DNA of 13,611 bases from JAGVLN01 sp964515755 (lineage in GTDB: Bacteria > Pseudomonadota > Alphaproteobacteria > Rickettsiales > JABSSG01). A program made the translations under genes and the position numbers. The stretch's first letter is position 1, and each line of letters starts with the position of its first letter. The DNA is taken from positions 1 to 13,611 of the forward strand of contig CAZEVK010000034.1 in NCBI GenBank assembly GCA_964515755.1, written 5' to 3'. This document shows, one piece after another, positions 1 through 6,713 of the stretch. The notes under the pieces are model-generated. The model did not search any database. It was not told where the DNA came from and was given only the letters and a program-made list of their open reading frames with translations.

Positions 1-55
1 GAGCAAGCGACTGTTAATCGCTTGGTCGCTGGTTCGAATCCGGCCCGGGGAGCCA
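1..55 (+). tRNA. tRNA-Asn(GTT), 3' part, cut by window edge
   Basis: This is the 3' two thirds of a tRNA gene; the acceptor 5' strand and most of the D arm lie outside the window. The anticodon stem is 6-10 paired with 18-22, and the seven-base loop carries GTT at 13-15, which reads Asn codons. The T stem is 28-32 paired with 40-44 around the loop TTCGAAT. The acceptor 3' strand is 45-51, the discriminator base is G52, and CCA is encoded at 53-55. Confidence 0.95.
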
Positions 56-175
56 ATTTATAAAAATCTCCTTAATCTTTAATAAAGAGCTCTTCTAAGA
101 AAGCAGATTTTAGTTGCAAAGCTGGCTTTATTAGTAAACAATATCTTATAAAGTTTTAATTAAAAAGGATAAAAA

Positions 176-382
176 ATGTTATATAGTTTGGGAGCGTTTT
201 GCGCTTTAGCTTTTTGTGGCTTAGTATATGTTTATGTAAAAATTGGCAATACAGTTATAAAATGGATTGGGCTAAGTGTCATAACCATAATTTTAATAAT
301 ACTAATAGGCACAACTTTTATGAAAATCACTGGCTTTGTTGTAGACTTACCGCAAATTGCGAAAGAATTTAAAGGTAAATAA
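176..382 (+). CDS. Small two-helix membrane protein, function unknown
   Basis: The 68-aa product is almost wholly hydrophobic. One membrane segment spans about residues 3-24 and a second about 29-50. A short, more polar tail ends in EFKGK. A purine-rich AAAAAGGA stretch 6-7 bases before the ATG can serve as a ribosome binding site. The gene stands alone between tRNA-Asn and a convergent hydrolase gene. I recognise no family. Size and topology would fit a small inner-membrane protein, a phage-type holin or a toxin-like peptide, but nothing in the sequence decides between these. A chance open frame is also possible. Confidence 0.5.
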   Translation: MLYSLGAFCALAFCGLVYVYVKIGNTVIKWIGLSVITIILIILIGTTFMKITGFVVDLPQIAKEFKGK

Positions 383-570
383 AAGGAAATGATTTTAATT
401 CTGAAGATGCACTATCTCGTTTATATTTTAAAGAAATGGTTGAGCAAAAATTGATAATTATACATACTATCAAATACTACTTGAGCTAGCATAAATTCTA
501 ATAATGTACAGAAAGTTAACATTAATGAAAGCGCTTTTAAGCTGTTTTTTAGACTAAAAAATTAATTATA

Positions 571-1590
571 TCAATCCAACTGTGTTCTTCCTATTATTTC
601 GGATTGAGAGTTACATATTCCATTAAATTCTGTTTCTGTAATCATATTTAAATTTGTTTTTTCTACCATCTCAGACTGGTAATTACATAATTCGTTAACT
701 TCTGTTTTAATAACCACACTGTAAAACAACAAAGCAGGATCGTGGATAGCTGCTTTAGAATCGAAGCAAGATAAAAGCTTAATTATTGGCTCAGTTATTT
801 CCCCCTGACTATTTAAAGTATAATATACTCCTGCATCTTTAATAGGATTCCATTTTGTTAATATATGGAGCTCACCATTAGCGACAGCTAAATTACATTT
901 TTCAGTGTCTTCAAACTGAACATTTGTAAAATATTTAAATAATTTATGTAGATGGTGAGCAACCAGAAATGTAGGAGCAAATGCTAAATTATTATATATC
1001 AATGAACCGAATACTCCATAATAAACAACAGGTATTAATGGAGCAAAACTTGATAAGTGAGTATATGCTAAACCATCAGCTAAGCTGGAAAGGACTTTAG
1101 TATATAATACCGCAGCTTCAGGATTCTCTAAACCAGGTGACTCAACAGCTAATACCTTGCGGTTATTAAATAGTTCATGTTGCGCTATGATACCACCCAA
1201 AGAAACACCTACATGAGTAATTTTGTATCCAGGATAATTTTTAACAATTGTGCTAGTAAAACTTATAGCAAGAGTTAAATGGATAACAGGTGGTAGACCT
1301 AGACCATAACTTATACAAGAAAATATATCCAATATATCCATAAAATTATGAATAAATGTTCCTTCGTGACTGATTATAATTTCTTTTTGTTGTTGATTTT
1401 TATAGGCTACCCCATAATAGCCAAGGTTAGTAAAAAAAAGTTGATTTGAATCTCTAACATATTTCCATTCATTATCATTTATTTTAAACGCTGGATTAGA
1501 ATTATGATGAGGGGTAAGTAAAGCCAATTTAAAATAAAAGGATTCTCTTGGGCTAGATGTAGTAATTGGATTAAAATATTCCGAATGCAT
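571..1590 (-). CDS. Lipase-like alpha/beta hydrolase with repeated C-terminal tail
   Basis: The 339-aa protein has the class-3-lipase-like pattern: a strand ending in SHEGTF (about 74-79), a helix, then YPGYKITHVGVSLGG with the nucleophile elbow G-V-S-L-G at 128-132. This makes S130 the likely catalytic serine. AVESPG at 148-153 matches the strand and loop that follow the elbow in lipases, and H283 (AIHDPA) is the best candidate catalytic histidine. I could not place the acid residue with confidence. No N-terminal signal peptide is visible; the only strongly hydrophobic stretches are internal, at about 90-113 and 180-212. The last 44 residues are two imperfect copies of a 24-residue unit starting TE(V/F)N..CN.QSE. 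AAGG seven bases before the ATG supports this start. The role is probably lipid or ester hydrolysis, and action on host lipids is only an inference. It is separated by 207 bases from the operon upstream, so it may have its own promoter. Confidence 0.75.
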   Translation of the reverse strand: MHSEYFNPITTSSPRESFYFKLALLTPHHNSNPAFKINDNEWKYVRDSNQLFFTNLGYYGVAYKNQQQKEIIISHEGTFIHNFMDILDIFSCISYGLGLPPVIHLTLAISFTSTIVKNYPGYKITHVGVSLGGIIAQHELFNNRKVLAVESPGLENPEAAVLYTKVLSSLADGLAYTHLSSFAPLIPVVYYGVFGSLIYNNLAFAPTFLVAHHLHKLFKYFTNVQFEDTEKCNLAVANGELHILTKWNPIKDAGVYYTLNSQGEITEPIIKLLSCFDSKAAIHDPALLFYSVVIKTEVNELCNYQSEMVEKTNLNMITETEFNGICNSQSEIIGRTQLD

Positions 1591-1797
1591 CAGACAACCT
1601 TAGTTAGTTTAGATAATTATTGTGAAAGTTATGCTGCTATTAATCAACTTAACTAGTTCTATTTGTATTGAGTAGAGTAATGATACTTATAAATGTAGAG
1701 AAGTTAAACATAGCTTTGGTTTAATGCTAAAAGTAAATTCACTTAAACTGCATAGACTTTAACTCTTGAAATTTAAACTCTTTCTAGAATTTTTTAG

Positions 1798-2673
1798 CTA
1801 TAAGAAGCATGTCACTCCTATAGAAAGCTTATATCCATCGATTTTTTTAGAGAAATCTTTGCTCAATGCATATTTTCCATAATCAAAATATTTTGCACTT
1901 ACTTCTAAATTAATTTTTTGACTAAGCATAACTTTTGTACCAAGTCCAAGTTCTAAACCTAGTGTTTGTGTTGTTCTTTTTTTAAGTAAATGACCACCTA
2001 CAATATCTTTAGAGAATTGAGTACTCTTAGACTCTCCGAAAACAACACCAAGACCTCCAGAAATATATGGAGTAAATAATCCGCTCTGTTCGAAAAACTT
2101 TAATTTCGCAGATAAAATCAAAGTATTTAACTTAATTGATGTAGAAGAGCCAGAAATATTGGTACAATTATTAGTGGTAGTTGTAGTATTTGTTGCGGCA
2201 GCAGCAGTTGATGTACCACATATATCTCCTTTTGTAAGAAAAGTTGATTCATTATTTGCACAATAGGAGGACGAAGTAGAAGTGGAAGGTTTAGCAAATC
2301 CAAACCATTGTTTATTATCAATTGCACTTGAACTAGACTTATTAACTTGATTAAAGTAAGTATTAGTACTTGAAGTAATATTAACACCAGATTCTTCAGA
2401 ATGTAATTCTGATTGACCAAACATAAGCTCAGCTTCTAAATAAGGTGATATAACATATCCAGCTCCAGCAGTATAGTAATTTGAAAAAGTTAAGTTTTGC
2501 TCTCCTTGTTTTTTGTCTTTAAAATTTAACTTTTTATATACAGGTGATTCAAATTTTAAATATAGATCATCATACAAAGTTTTAGCATAACATTGACTGT
2601 CTACTAAAAATAAATTTGTTATTCCTAAGAATAAACATCTAATTATAGGTTTATTTATTACTACTAATTTCAT
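1798..2673 (-). CDS. Outer-membrane beta-barrel surface protein with Ser/Thr/Asn-rich loop
   Basis: The 291-aa precursor has a Sec signal peptide: basic start, hydrophobic core at about 9-24, and probable cleavage after CYA at residue 30. The mature chain shows alternating amphipathic strands and Gly/aromatic-rich turns (YTAGAGYVISPYLEAEL, PYISGGLGVVFGES, LGLELGLGTKVML). It ends in a strand closing with CFL, as in small outer-membrane barrels of the OmpA/OmpW or rickettsial surface-antigen type. Residues about 97-180 form a low-complexity stretch very rich in Ser, Thr and Asn with four Cys, probably one long surface loop. The ATG overlaps the stop of the upstream gene (ATGA), so translation is probably coupled. 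I see no strong Shine-Dalgarno site, which fits coupling. The exact family is not certain. Exposure at the host interface is inferred from the architecture. Confidence 0.75.
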   Translation of the reverse strand: MKLVVINKPIIRCLFLGITNLFLVDSQCYAKTLYDDLYLKFESPVYKKLNFKDKKQGEQNLTFSNYYTAGAGYVISPYLEAELMFGQSELHSEESGVNITSSTNTYFNQVNKSSSSAIDNKQWFGFAKPSTSTSSSYCANNESTFLTKGDICGTSTAAAATNTTTTTNNCTNISGSSTSIKLNTLILSAKLKFFEQSGLFTPYISGGLGVVFGESKSTQFSKDIVGGHLLKKRTTQTLGLELGLGTKVMLSQKINLEVSAKYFDYGKYALSKDFSKKIDGYKLSIGVTCFL

Positions 2674-3359
2674 AATTCATCATGTGAAATAGATGGACAA
2701 AACATAGTTTGAGCTAAATTAAATGTCTCAAGACATATATAGAATTCCAAAAAATTATCAGGCATAGAATAATTAGTAAAATCTTTACATACTAATTCTA
2801 TATTTTTATCACTGGCTTTTTCTAATAACTTACAACCATCAATGAATAATTTGAAAGTATTCTCTAAAATTTTTTTCACTTCAATCTCATCTTCTTTCAA
2901 AATGCTGACAACCTCTTTATTAGGTGCTTTTGTGTTCTTGTTTGTATTAACAAATGCCTGAATTTGTTGACCATTGACATTGTACTTAAATGTATTAAGT
3001 AAGTCTGGTTTTGAATAACCAATTTTAGAACCACTTTTAAAAGACACGAAAAAATTTGGTTGAAAATCATATGCGCTATTACCAGAAATTTCTCTAAACA
3101 TTAAAAAAGAATAAGCAAAGTAATCATTTGCAGCTGTAATAGGTATTTCAGTCTTAATCTTTCCCATTTCCAATCTACACAAATACATGGTTGGTATTTG
3201 GAAGCTTAAAGAATTTTCCCCAAGCACATTTTTTACAAACTTTTTATGCGCGTAGTTTAAATGAGCTTTAATTGAAGTTGCTATAGTCTTAGAAATCTGG
3301 AAGTAAAAAGCTTCTAAACTTGCTATTTCATATTTCTCTTCTATTGTGTAGCCACCCAT
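2670..3359 (-). CDS. Putative host-directed protein of unknown family ending in HDEL
   Basis: The 229-aa protein has no signal peptide or membrane segment, and I recognise no known domain. It is a clear paralogue of the 274-aa protein encoded upstream of the Sel1 gene. From GENSLSF (47-53) onward the two align without gaps for about 170 residues, including nearly identical blocks YDFQPNF.VSFKSGSK and KPDLLNTFKYNVNG. It lacks most of the paralogue's N-terminal 45 residues. The last four residues, 226-229, are HDEL, the signal that binds the KDEL receptor in eukaryotes; the codons CAT GAT GAA TTA read directly from the sequence. It lies 78 bases after the Sel1 gene, which also ends in HDEL, and overlaps the outer-membrane protein gene by four bases. 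The start has no good Shine-Dalgarno, so a slightly different start cannot be excluded. Delivery into the host is inference. Confidence 0.8.
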   Translation of the reverse strand: MGGYTIEEKYEIASLEAFYFQISKTIATSIKAHLNYAHKKFVKNVLGENSLSFQIPTMYLCRLEMGKIKTEIPITAANDYFAYSFLMFREISGNSAYDFQPNFFVSFKSGSKIGYSKPDLLNTFKYNVNGQQIQAFVNTNKNTKAPNKEVVSILKEDEIEVKKILENTFKLFIDGCKLLEKASDKNIELVCKDFTNYSMPDNFLEFYICLETFNLAQTMFCPSISHDEL

Positions 3360-3437
3360 TTTTATATCACATAAATTAACTTCTTAATCACGATAAGGAA
3401 CTTGATATCAAATGCTAACAAAAAAGCAGTATAAGAC

Positions 3438-5204
3438 CTATAACTCATCATGAGTAGTTAAAGCACCTAAACATTCTAATTTGCCACTATGCATTTCATG
3501 CAAAGCCATCAGAGCTTCTGGGTATTCCTGAGCAACAGCTTCACCAAGCCATCTTTCAGCAAGTTCAGGATCTGGAGCTGCTCCATTTCCCTTACATATA
3601 GCTTCAAATACCATAAACTGAGCACCTGCGTGCTTTAATTCAGCAGCTTGTTTGAACCAATTTACGCTTAAAGGAAGATCTTGTTTTGCTACTTTTGCCT
3701 CAGAGTAAACCAAACCTAATGTGTATGAAGCTTCAGAATAATCCTGGTTAGCAGCTTTAGTCAGTAAATCAATACCGCGAGCTAAATTACTCTTTACCAA
3801 TTCTCCATCTAAGTAAATTTTACCTAATGTATATAAAGCTTCAGGATAATTTTGATCAGCAGATTTAGTCAACAACTTAATACCATGCTCTTGATCTTGC
3901 TTTACCAATTTTCCATCTAAATAAATTTTACCTAATGCATACAAAGCTTCAGGATAATTTTGGTCAGCAGATTTAGTTAATAAATCAATACCGCGTACTA
4001 AATCTTGCTTTAAACCTTTTCCTTCTAAATAAGAACTACCTAATACAAATCGAGCACCAGTATGATTTTGCCCAATAGCTTTATTAAGCCAATCAACAGA
4101 AGTGTCGCAAGCTTTATCTTCTTCAGAAGCAAAAAAACTACTAAGTTTACCAAAAAAGCCAGGTTCAGCTTTATTTGCATCCTGAATGCATTTTTTTAAA
4201 TCTATAGAGCCTAGTAAATATTGAGCGCCTGCATGGTCTAATTTAGCAGCTTTTGTAAACCAATTTTTAGCTAGTTTAATATCCTGTCTTCTAATTTTTT
4301 CTTCAAAATATATTAACCCTAATGCATATGAAGCTTCAGAATAATCCTGATTACCAGCTTTAGTCAGTAAATCAATACCACGCTCTAAATTTCTCTCTAC
4401 TAATTGTCCTTCTGAGTAAATTTTACCTAATGCATATAAAGCTTCAGAATAATTTTGGTCAGCAGATTTAGTTAATAACTCAATACCACGTTCTACGTCT
4501 TTTTTTACTCCTTTACCTTTCAAATAACAATTACTCAGTACAAATTGAGCGCCAGGATGTTGCTTTTCAGTAGCTTTATTAAGCCAACTAATAGCAACTC
4601 CTGTATCGCTATTCATATCATCAGTACCTTCTAGGTAAACTTTACCTAAAGCAAATTCTGCTTCAACATATTTTTGTTTTGCTGCTTCCTTAAGCCAGCT
4701 AATAGCACTTGCTGTATCAGGCTTTATATCATCAGCACCCTTTAGATAAAAAATACCTAAAGTATATTGTGCTTCAATATGCTGCTGTTTAGCAGCTTTA
4801 GTGAGCCAATCAACAGCAACTTTTGTATCACGCTTTATACTATCAGTGCCTTCTAAGTAATTTTTACCTAGAATAAATTGCGCTTCAATATGTCTTTGTT
4901 TAGCCGCTTCATCAAGCCAATTAATAGCAGCTGCTGTATCAAGTTTTATATCATCAGCACCCTTTAGATAAAAAATACCTAGAGTATATTGTGCTTCAAC
5001 ATATTTTTGTTTAGCAGCTTTAGTGAGCCAATCAATAGCAACTTTTGTATCACGCTTTATACTATCAGTGCCTTCTAAGTAATTTTTACCTAGAGCAAAT
5101 TGTGCTTTTGCATTACCTTTTTCAGCTGCTTTAACAAGATAGTCTTGTTTTTCGCTACCAATTGCTACTAATGAAGCTGAATCTTTACTTTTAATTTCCG
5201 ACAT
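3438..5204 (-). CDS. Sel1-repeat (TPR-like) protein ending in HDEL
   Basis: The 588-aa protein consists of about fourteen Sel1-like repeats of 36-37 residues, each with the pattern A..LG..Y..G...D...A..WL.KAA...... These helical hairpins form a curved scaffold for protein binding. Sel1-repeat proteins of intracellular bacteria such as Legionella are known host-interaction factors. Residues 36-109 and 110-183 are two nearly identical 74-residue double repeats. Residues about 339-366 (LKKCIQ...EDKAC) interrupt the regular array and include a Phe-rich, possibly amphipathic segment. There is no signal peptide. The final four residues, 585-588, are HDEL. In eukaryotes Sel1L/Hrd3 Sel1 proteins work in ER-associated degradation, so a Sel1 protein with an ER retrieval tail is striking; mimicry is only a hypothesis. 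It lies 34 bases downstream of the 274-aa gene and is probably in the same operon. No clear Shine-Dalgarno is seen. Confidence 0.88.
   Translation of the reverse strand: MSEIKSKDSASLVAIGSEKQDYLVKAAEKGNAKAQFALGKNYLEGTDSIKRDTKVAIDWLTKAAKQKYVEAQYTLGIFYLKGADDIKLDTAAAINWLDEAAKQRHIEAQFILGKNYLEGTDSIKRDTKVAVDWLTKAAKQQHIEAQYTLGIFYLKGADDIKPDTASAISWLKEAAKQKYVEAEFALGKVYLEGTDDMNSDTGVAISWLNKATEKQHPGAQFVLSNCYLKGKGVKKDVERGIELLTKSADQNYSEALYALGKIYSEGQLVERNLERGIDLLTKAGNQDYSEASYALGLIYFEEKIRRQDIKLAKNWFTKAAKLDHAGAQYLLGSIDLKKCIQDANKAEPGFFGKLSSFFASEEDKACDTSVDWLNKAIGQNHTGARFVLGSSYLEGKGLKQDLVRGIDLLTKSADQNYPEALYALGKIYLDGKLVKQDQEHGIKLLTKSADQNYPEALYTLGKIYLDGELVKSNLARGIDLLTKAANQDYSEASYTLGLVYSEAKVAKQDLPLSVNWFKQAAELKHAGAQFMVFEAICKGNGAAPDPELAERWLGEAVAQEYPEALMALHEMHSGKLECLGALTTHDEL
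4656..5099 (-). repeat. Two tandem 222-bp units inside the Sel1 gene
   Basis: Units 4878-5099 and 4656-4877 each encode 74 residues (two Sel1 repeats). Long stretches are identical at the nucleotide level; for example the segment starting at 4821 recurs at 5043, exactly 222 bases away. This indicates a recent in-frame duplication, and copy number may vary between strains. Confidence 0.9.
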
Positions 5205-5238
5205 ATTAATTCTACAATAAATTATTGATTAAAATTTT

Positions 5239-6063
5239 TTAAAGTTCTGACCAATCAAATTCTTCGTAAACTATAGCTCCACAAAGTTGATCATTTTTTG
5301 CTAAATTAAATATCTCAAGGCATGTGTGGAGTTCTAAGAAGTGATCAGGGCTAGCAGCATCACTAAAACTTACACAAGCTAATCTTGCATTTTGGTCAGT
5401 AGTACTTTTCAATAAATTACAAGAATGAGCGTACTCAGCAAAAGTGTTCTTTAAAATTCCTTCTACTTCTGTTTTATCTTCTTTCAAAATAGTTACAGCT
5501 TCTCTATTAGGCATCTTTTTATTATTGTTAGTATTAATAAATGCTTGAACTTGTTCACCATTAACATTGTATTTAAATGTATTAAGCAAATCAGGTTTTG
5601 CATAAGGAACTTTAGAGCCGCTTTTAAAAGAAACAATAAAATTTGGTTGAAAATCATACGCTTTACTCCCAGACACTTCTCTAAACATTAGAAAAGAATA
5701 AGCAAGGTAATCATTTGCTGTAGTAATAGGCATTTCAGCTTTTACTTCTCCATCTTCCAAACTACTTAAATACATAGCTGGTCTTTGGAAGCTTAAAGAA
5801 TTTTCTCCAAACTCTTTTGCAATGAATTTTTTTTGCATATGGTTCAAATGTGTTTTAATCTGAGCTATTAATTTTACATTCAGTAATTGGTATTCACGTA
5901 CAGCTTCATCAAGAAGTTGCTTATCCTGGATTCCAATTTGCGCATGCATAGCTACTTGTGCACGATCAGAAAGATCTAATTCAGATGTTTTTGTTTTATA
6001 ATCTCGAGTAGAAACTAACGCACTCGCATATTGATTTTTTACATTGTTATTGTCAGTTGCCAT
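5239..6063 (-). CDS. Paralogue of the 229-aa HDEL protein, unknown function
   Basis: I choose the ATG at 6063 (274 aa, MATDNNN...), because GAGG lies nine bases before it. An in-frame ATG five codons upstream at 6078 has no ribosome binding site. The N-terminal 85 or so residues are polar and helical (many Ala, Gln, Lys and Asp), with no signal peptide or membrane segment. From GENSLSF to CLEIFNLA it aligns with the 229-aa protein encoded after the Sel1 gene. It is the first gene after the strong promoter at 6166-6194. Its C-terminus ends FDWSEL. It shares the final Glu-Leu with its paralogue but does not fit the ER-retrieval pattern, so the tail is either lost here or gained in the other copy. 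I recognise no domain. Being in one operon with the Sel1 protein and the paralogue suggests a shared process. Confidence 0.8.
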   Translation of the reverse strand: MATDNNNVKNQYASALVSTRDYKTKTSELDLSDRAQVAMHAQIGIQDKQLLDEAVREYQLLNVKLIAQIKTHLNHMQKKFIAKEFGENSLSFQRPAMYLSSLEDGEVKAEMPITTANDYLAYSFLMFREVSGSKAYDFQPNFIVSFKSGSKVPYAKPDLLNTFKYNVNGEQVQAFINTNNNKKMPNREAVTILKEDKTEVEGILKNTFAEYAHSCNLLKSTTDQNARLACVSFSDAASPDHFLELHTCLEIFNLAKNDQLCGAIVYEEFDWSEL

Positions 6064-6072
6064 TTCATTAAA

Positions 6073-6076
6073 CCTC
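6073..6076 (-). promoter_or_regulatory. Ribosome binding site GAGG that decides the start at 6063
   Basis: GAGG (minus strand) ends nine bases before the ATG at 6063. It overlaps the alternative ATG at 6078, which itself has only A/T sequence upstream, so the inner start is preferred. Confidence 0.5.
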
Positions 6077-6165
6077 ATTTTTAATGTTAAAGTATTATTA
6101 TTTAATTTATTATTATTAAAATTTTAACTAAATCTAATTTAATTTATTTTTATTAAACTTTGTGC

Positions 6166-6194
6166 ACAATATTAACCTTTTTTATTGATGTCAA
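6166..6194 (-). promoter_or_regulatory. Sigma70-type promoter of the HDEL/Sel1 operon
   Basis: On the minus strand TTGACA (6194-6189, perfect -35) is followed after exactly 17 bases by TATTGT (6171-6166, four of six matches to the -10). The palindrome GTGCAC overlaps the downstream edge of the -10. Initiation would fall near 6159, giving a leader of about 95 bases before the ATG at 6063. Confidence 0.65.
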
Positions 6195-6208
6195 TATCTT
6201 TTTTAAAA

Positions 6209-6272
6209 TATTAATACAATTTCAATATATTAATATAATTTCAAAATATTTAAGATGTTAATACAGTTTCAA
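6209..6272. repeat. Three imperfect 17-base repeats just upstream of the operon promoter
   Basis: Copies with the consensus TRTTAATAYARTTTCAA start at 6209, 6228 and 6256. The spacing is 19 and then 28 bases. They lie immediately upstream of the -35 box of the minus-strand promoter, where activator sites or an AT-rich UP element would act. Very AT-rich sequence produces such similarity by chance fairly often, so the function is uncertain. Confidence 0.4.
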
Positions 6273-6713
6273 TACATCCAGCTTTAAATGAAAATAGGTA
6301 ACTAACTTTTAGTGGATTTAGTTTAGGTAGTCTTTGCGTTCTTAAGTTACCAAAATGGAATAGCAGAAATGACAATGAGCTATTTTTAAGACAGTCACAT
6401 ATCTGCTTCAACTTTAAGAATGATTATTTAAAGCTAATCAACTTAGTAAAGTAAATGAACTAATGATATGATGTATTTTCATAAAGATGATCTATACTTT
6501 TTACTTATATTTATATAAGGAAGCGCGCAAAAAGAATTATTCAGAGTATGTTAAAGTCATTTAATTAAAGAAATGTGCCAAAACGTGTTAGTATCAACAG
6601 TATCATTTAAATAAATATTCACATATCTGAATTTTTTGAAGAACATAGCGATATATTTTAAAATGCTTTAATTTATATAATTCACAACATTTATTATGAA
6701 AAGCTATTCCCTT
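6273..6713. other. Non-coding spacer without recognisable gene
   Basis: About 440 bases between the end of the cyclodipeptide synthase/kinase gene and the repeats of the next operon. I find no open frame of useful length, no tRNA and no clear rho-independent terminator. A weak 7-base inverted repeat, GGTAACT (6297-6303) with AGTTACC (6345-6351), is the only structure noted. Confidence 0.6.

Noticed and set aside
1..55. tRNA-Asn as the attachment site of a genomic island
   Set aside because: I see no integrase gene and no second copy of the tRNA 3' end within the window, so there is no direct support.
379..489. Start-less frame reading NDFNSEDALSRLYFKEMVEQ after the small membrane gene
   Set aside because: It looks somewhat protein-like but has no start, no ribosome binding site and no family I recognise; too short to call a pseudogene.
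2127..2420. 97-codon minus-strand frame inside the beta-barrel gene
   Set aside because: It is a shifted reading of the Ser/Thr-rich segment; its Leu/Ile/Gln-rich composition is a frame artefact.
5239..5256. FDWSEL tail of the 274-aa protein as a further ER-retrieval signal
   Set aside because: Only the last two residues fit. Trp and Ser at the first two positions of the tetrapeptide do not match known KDEL-receptor ligands.
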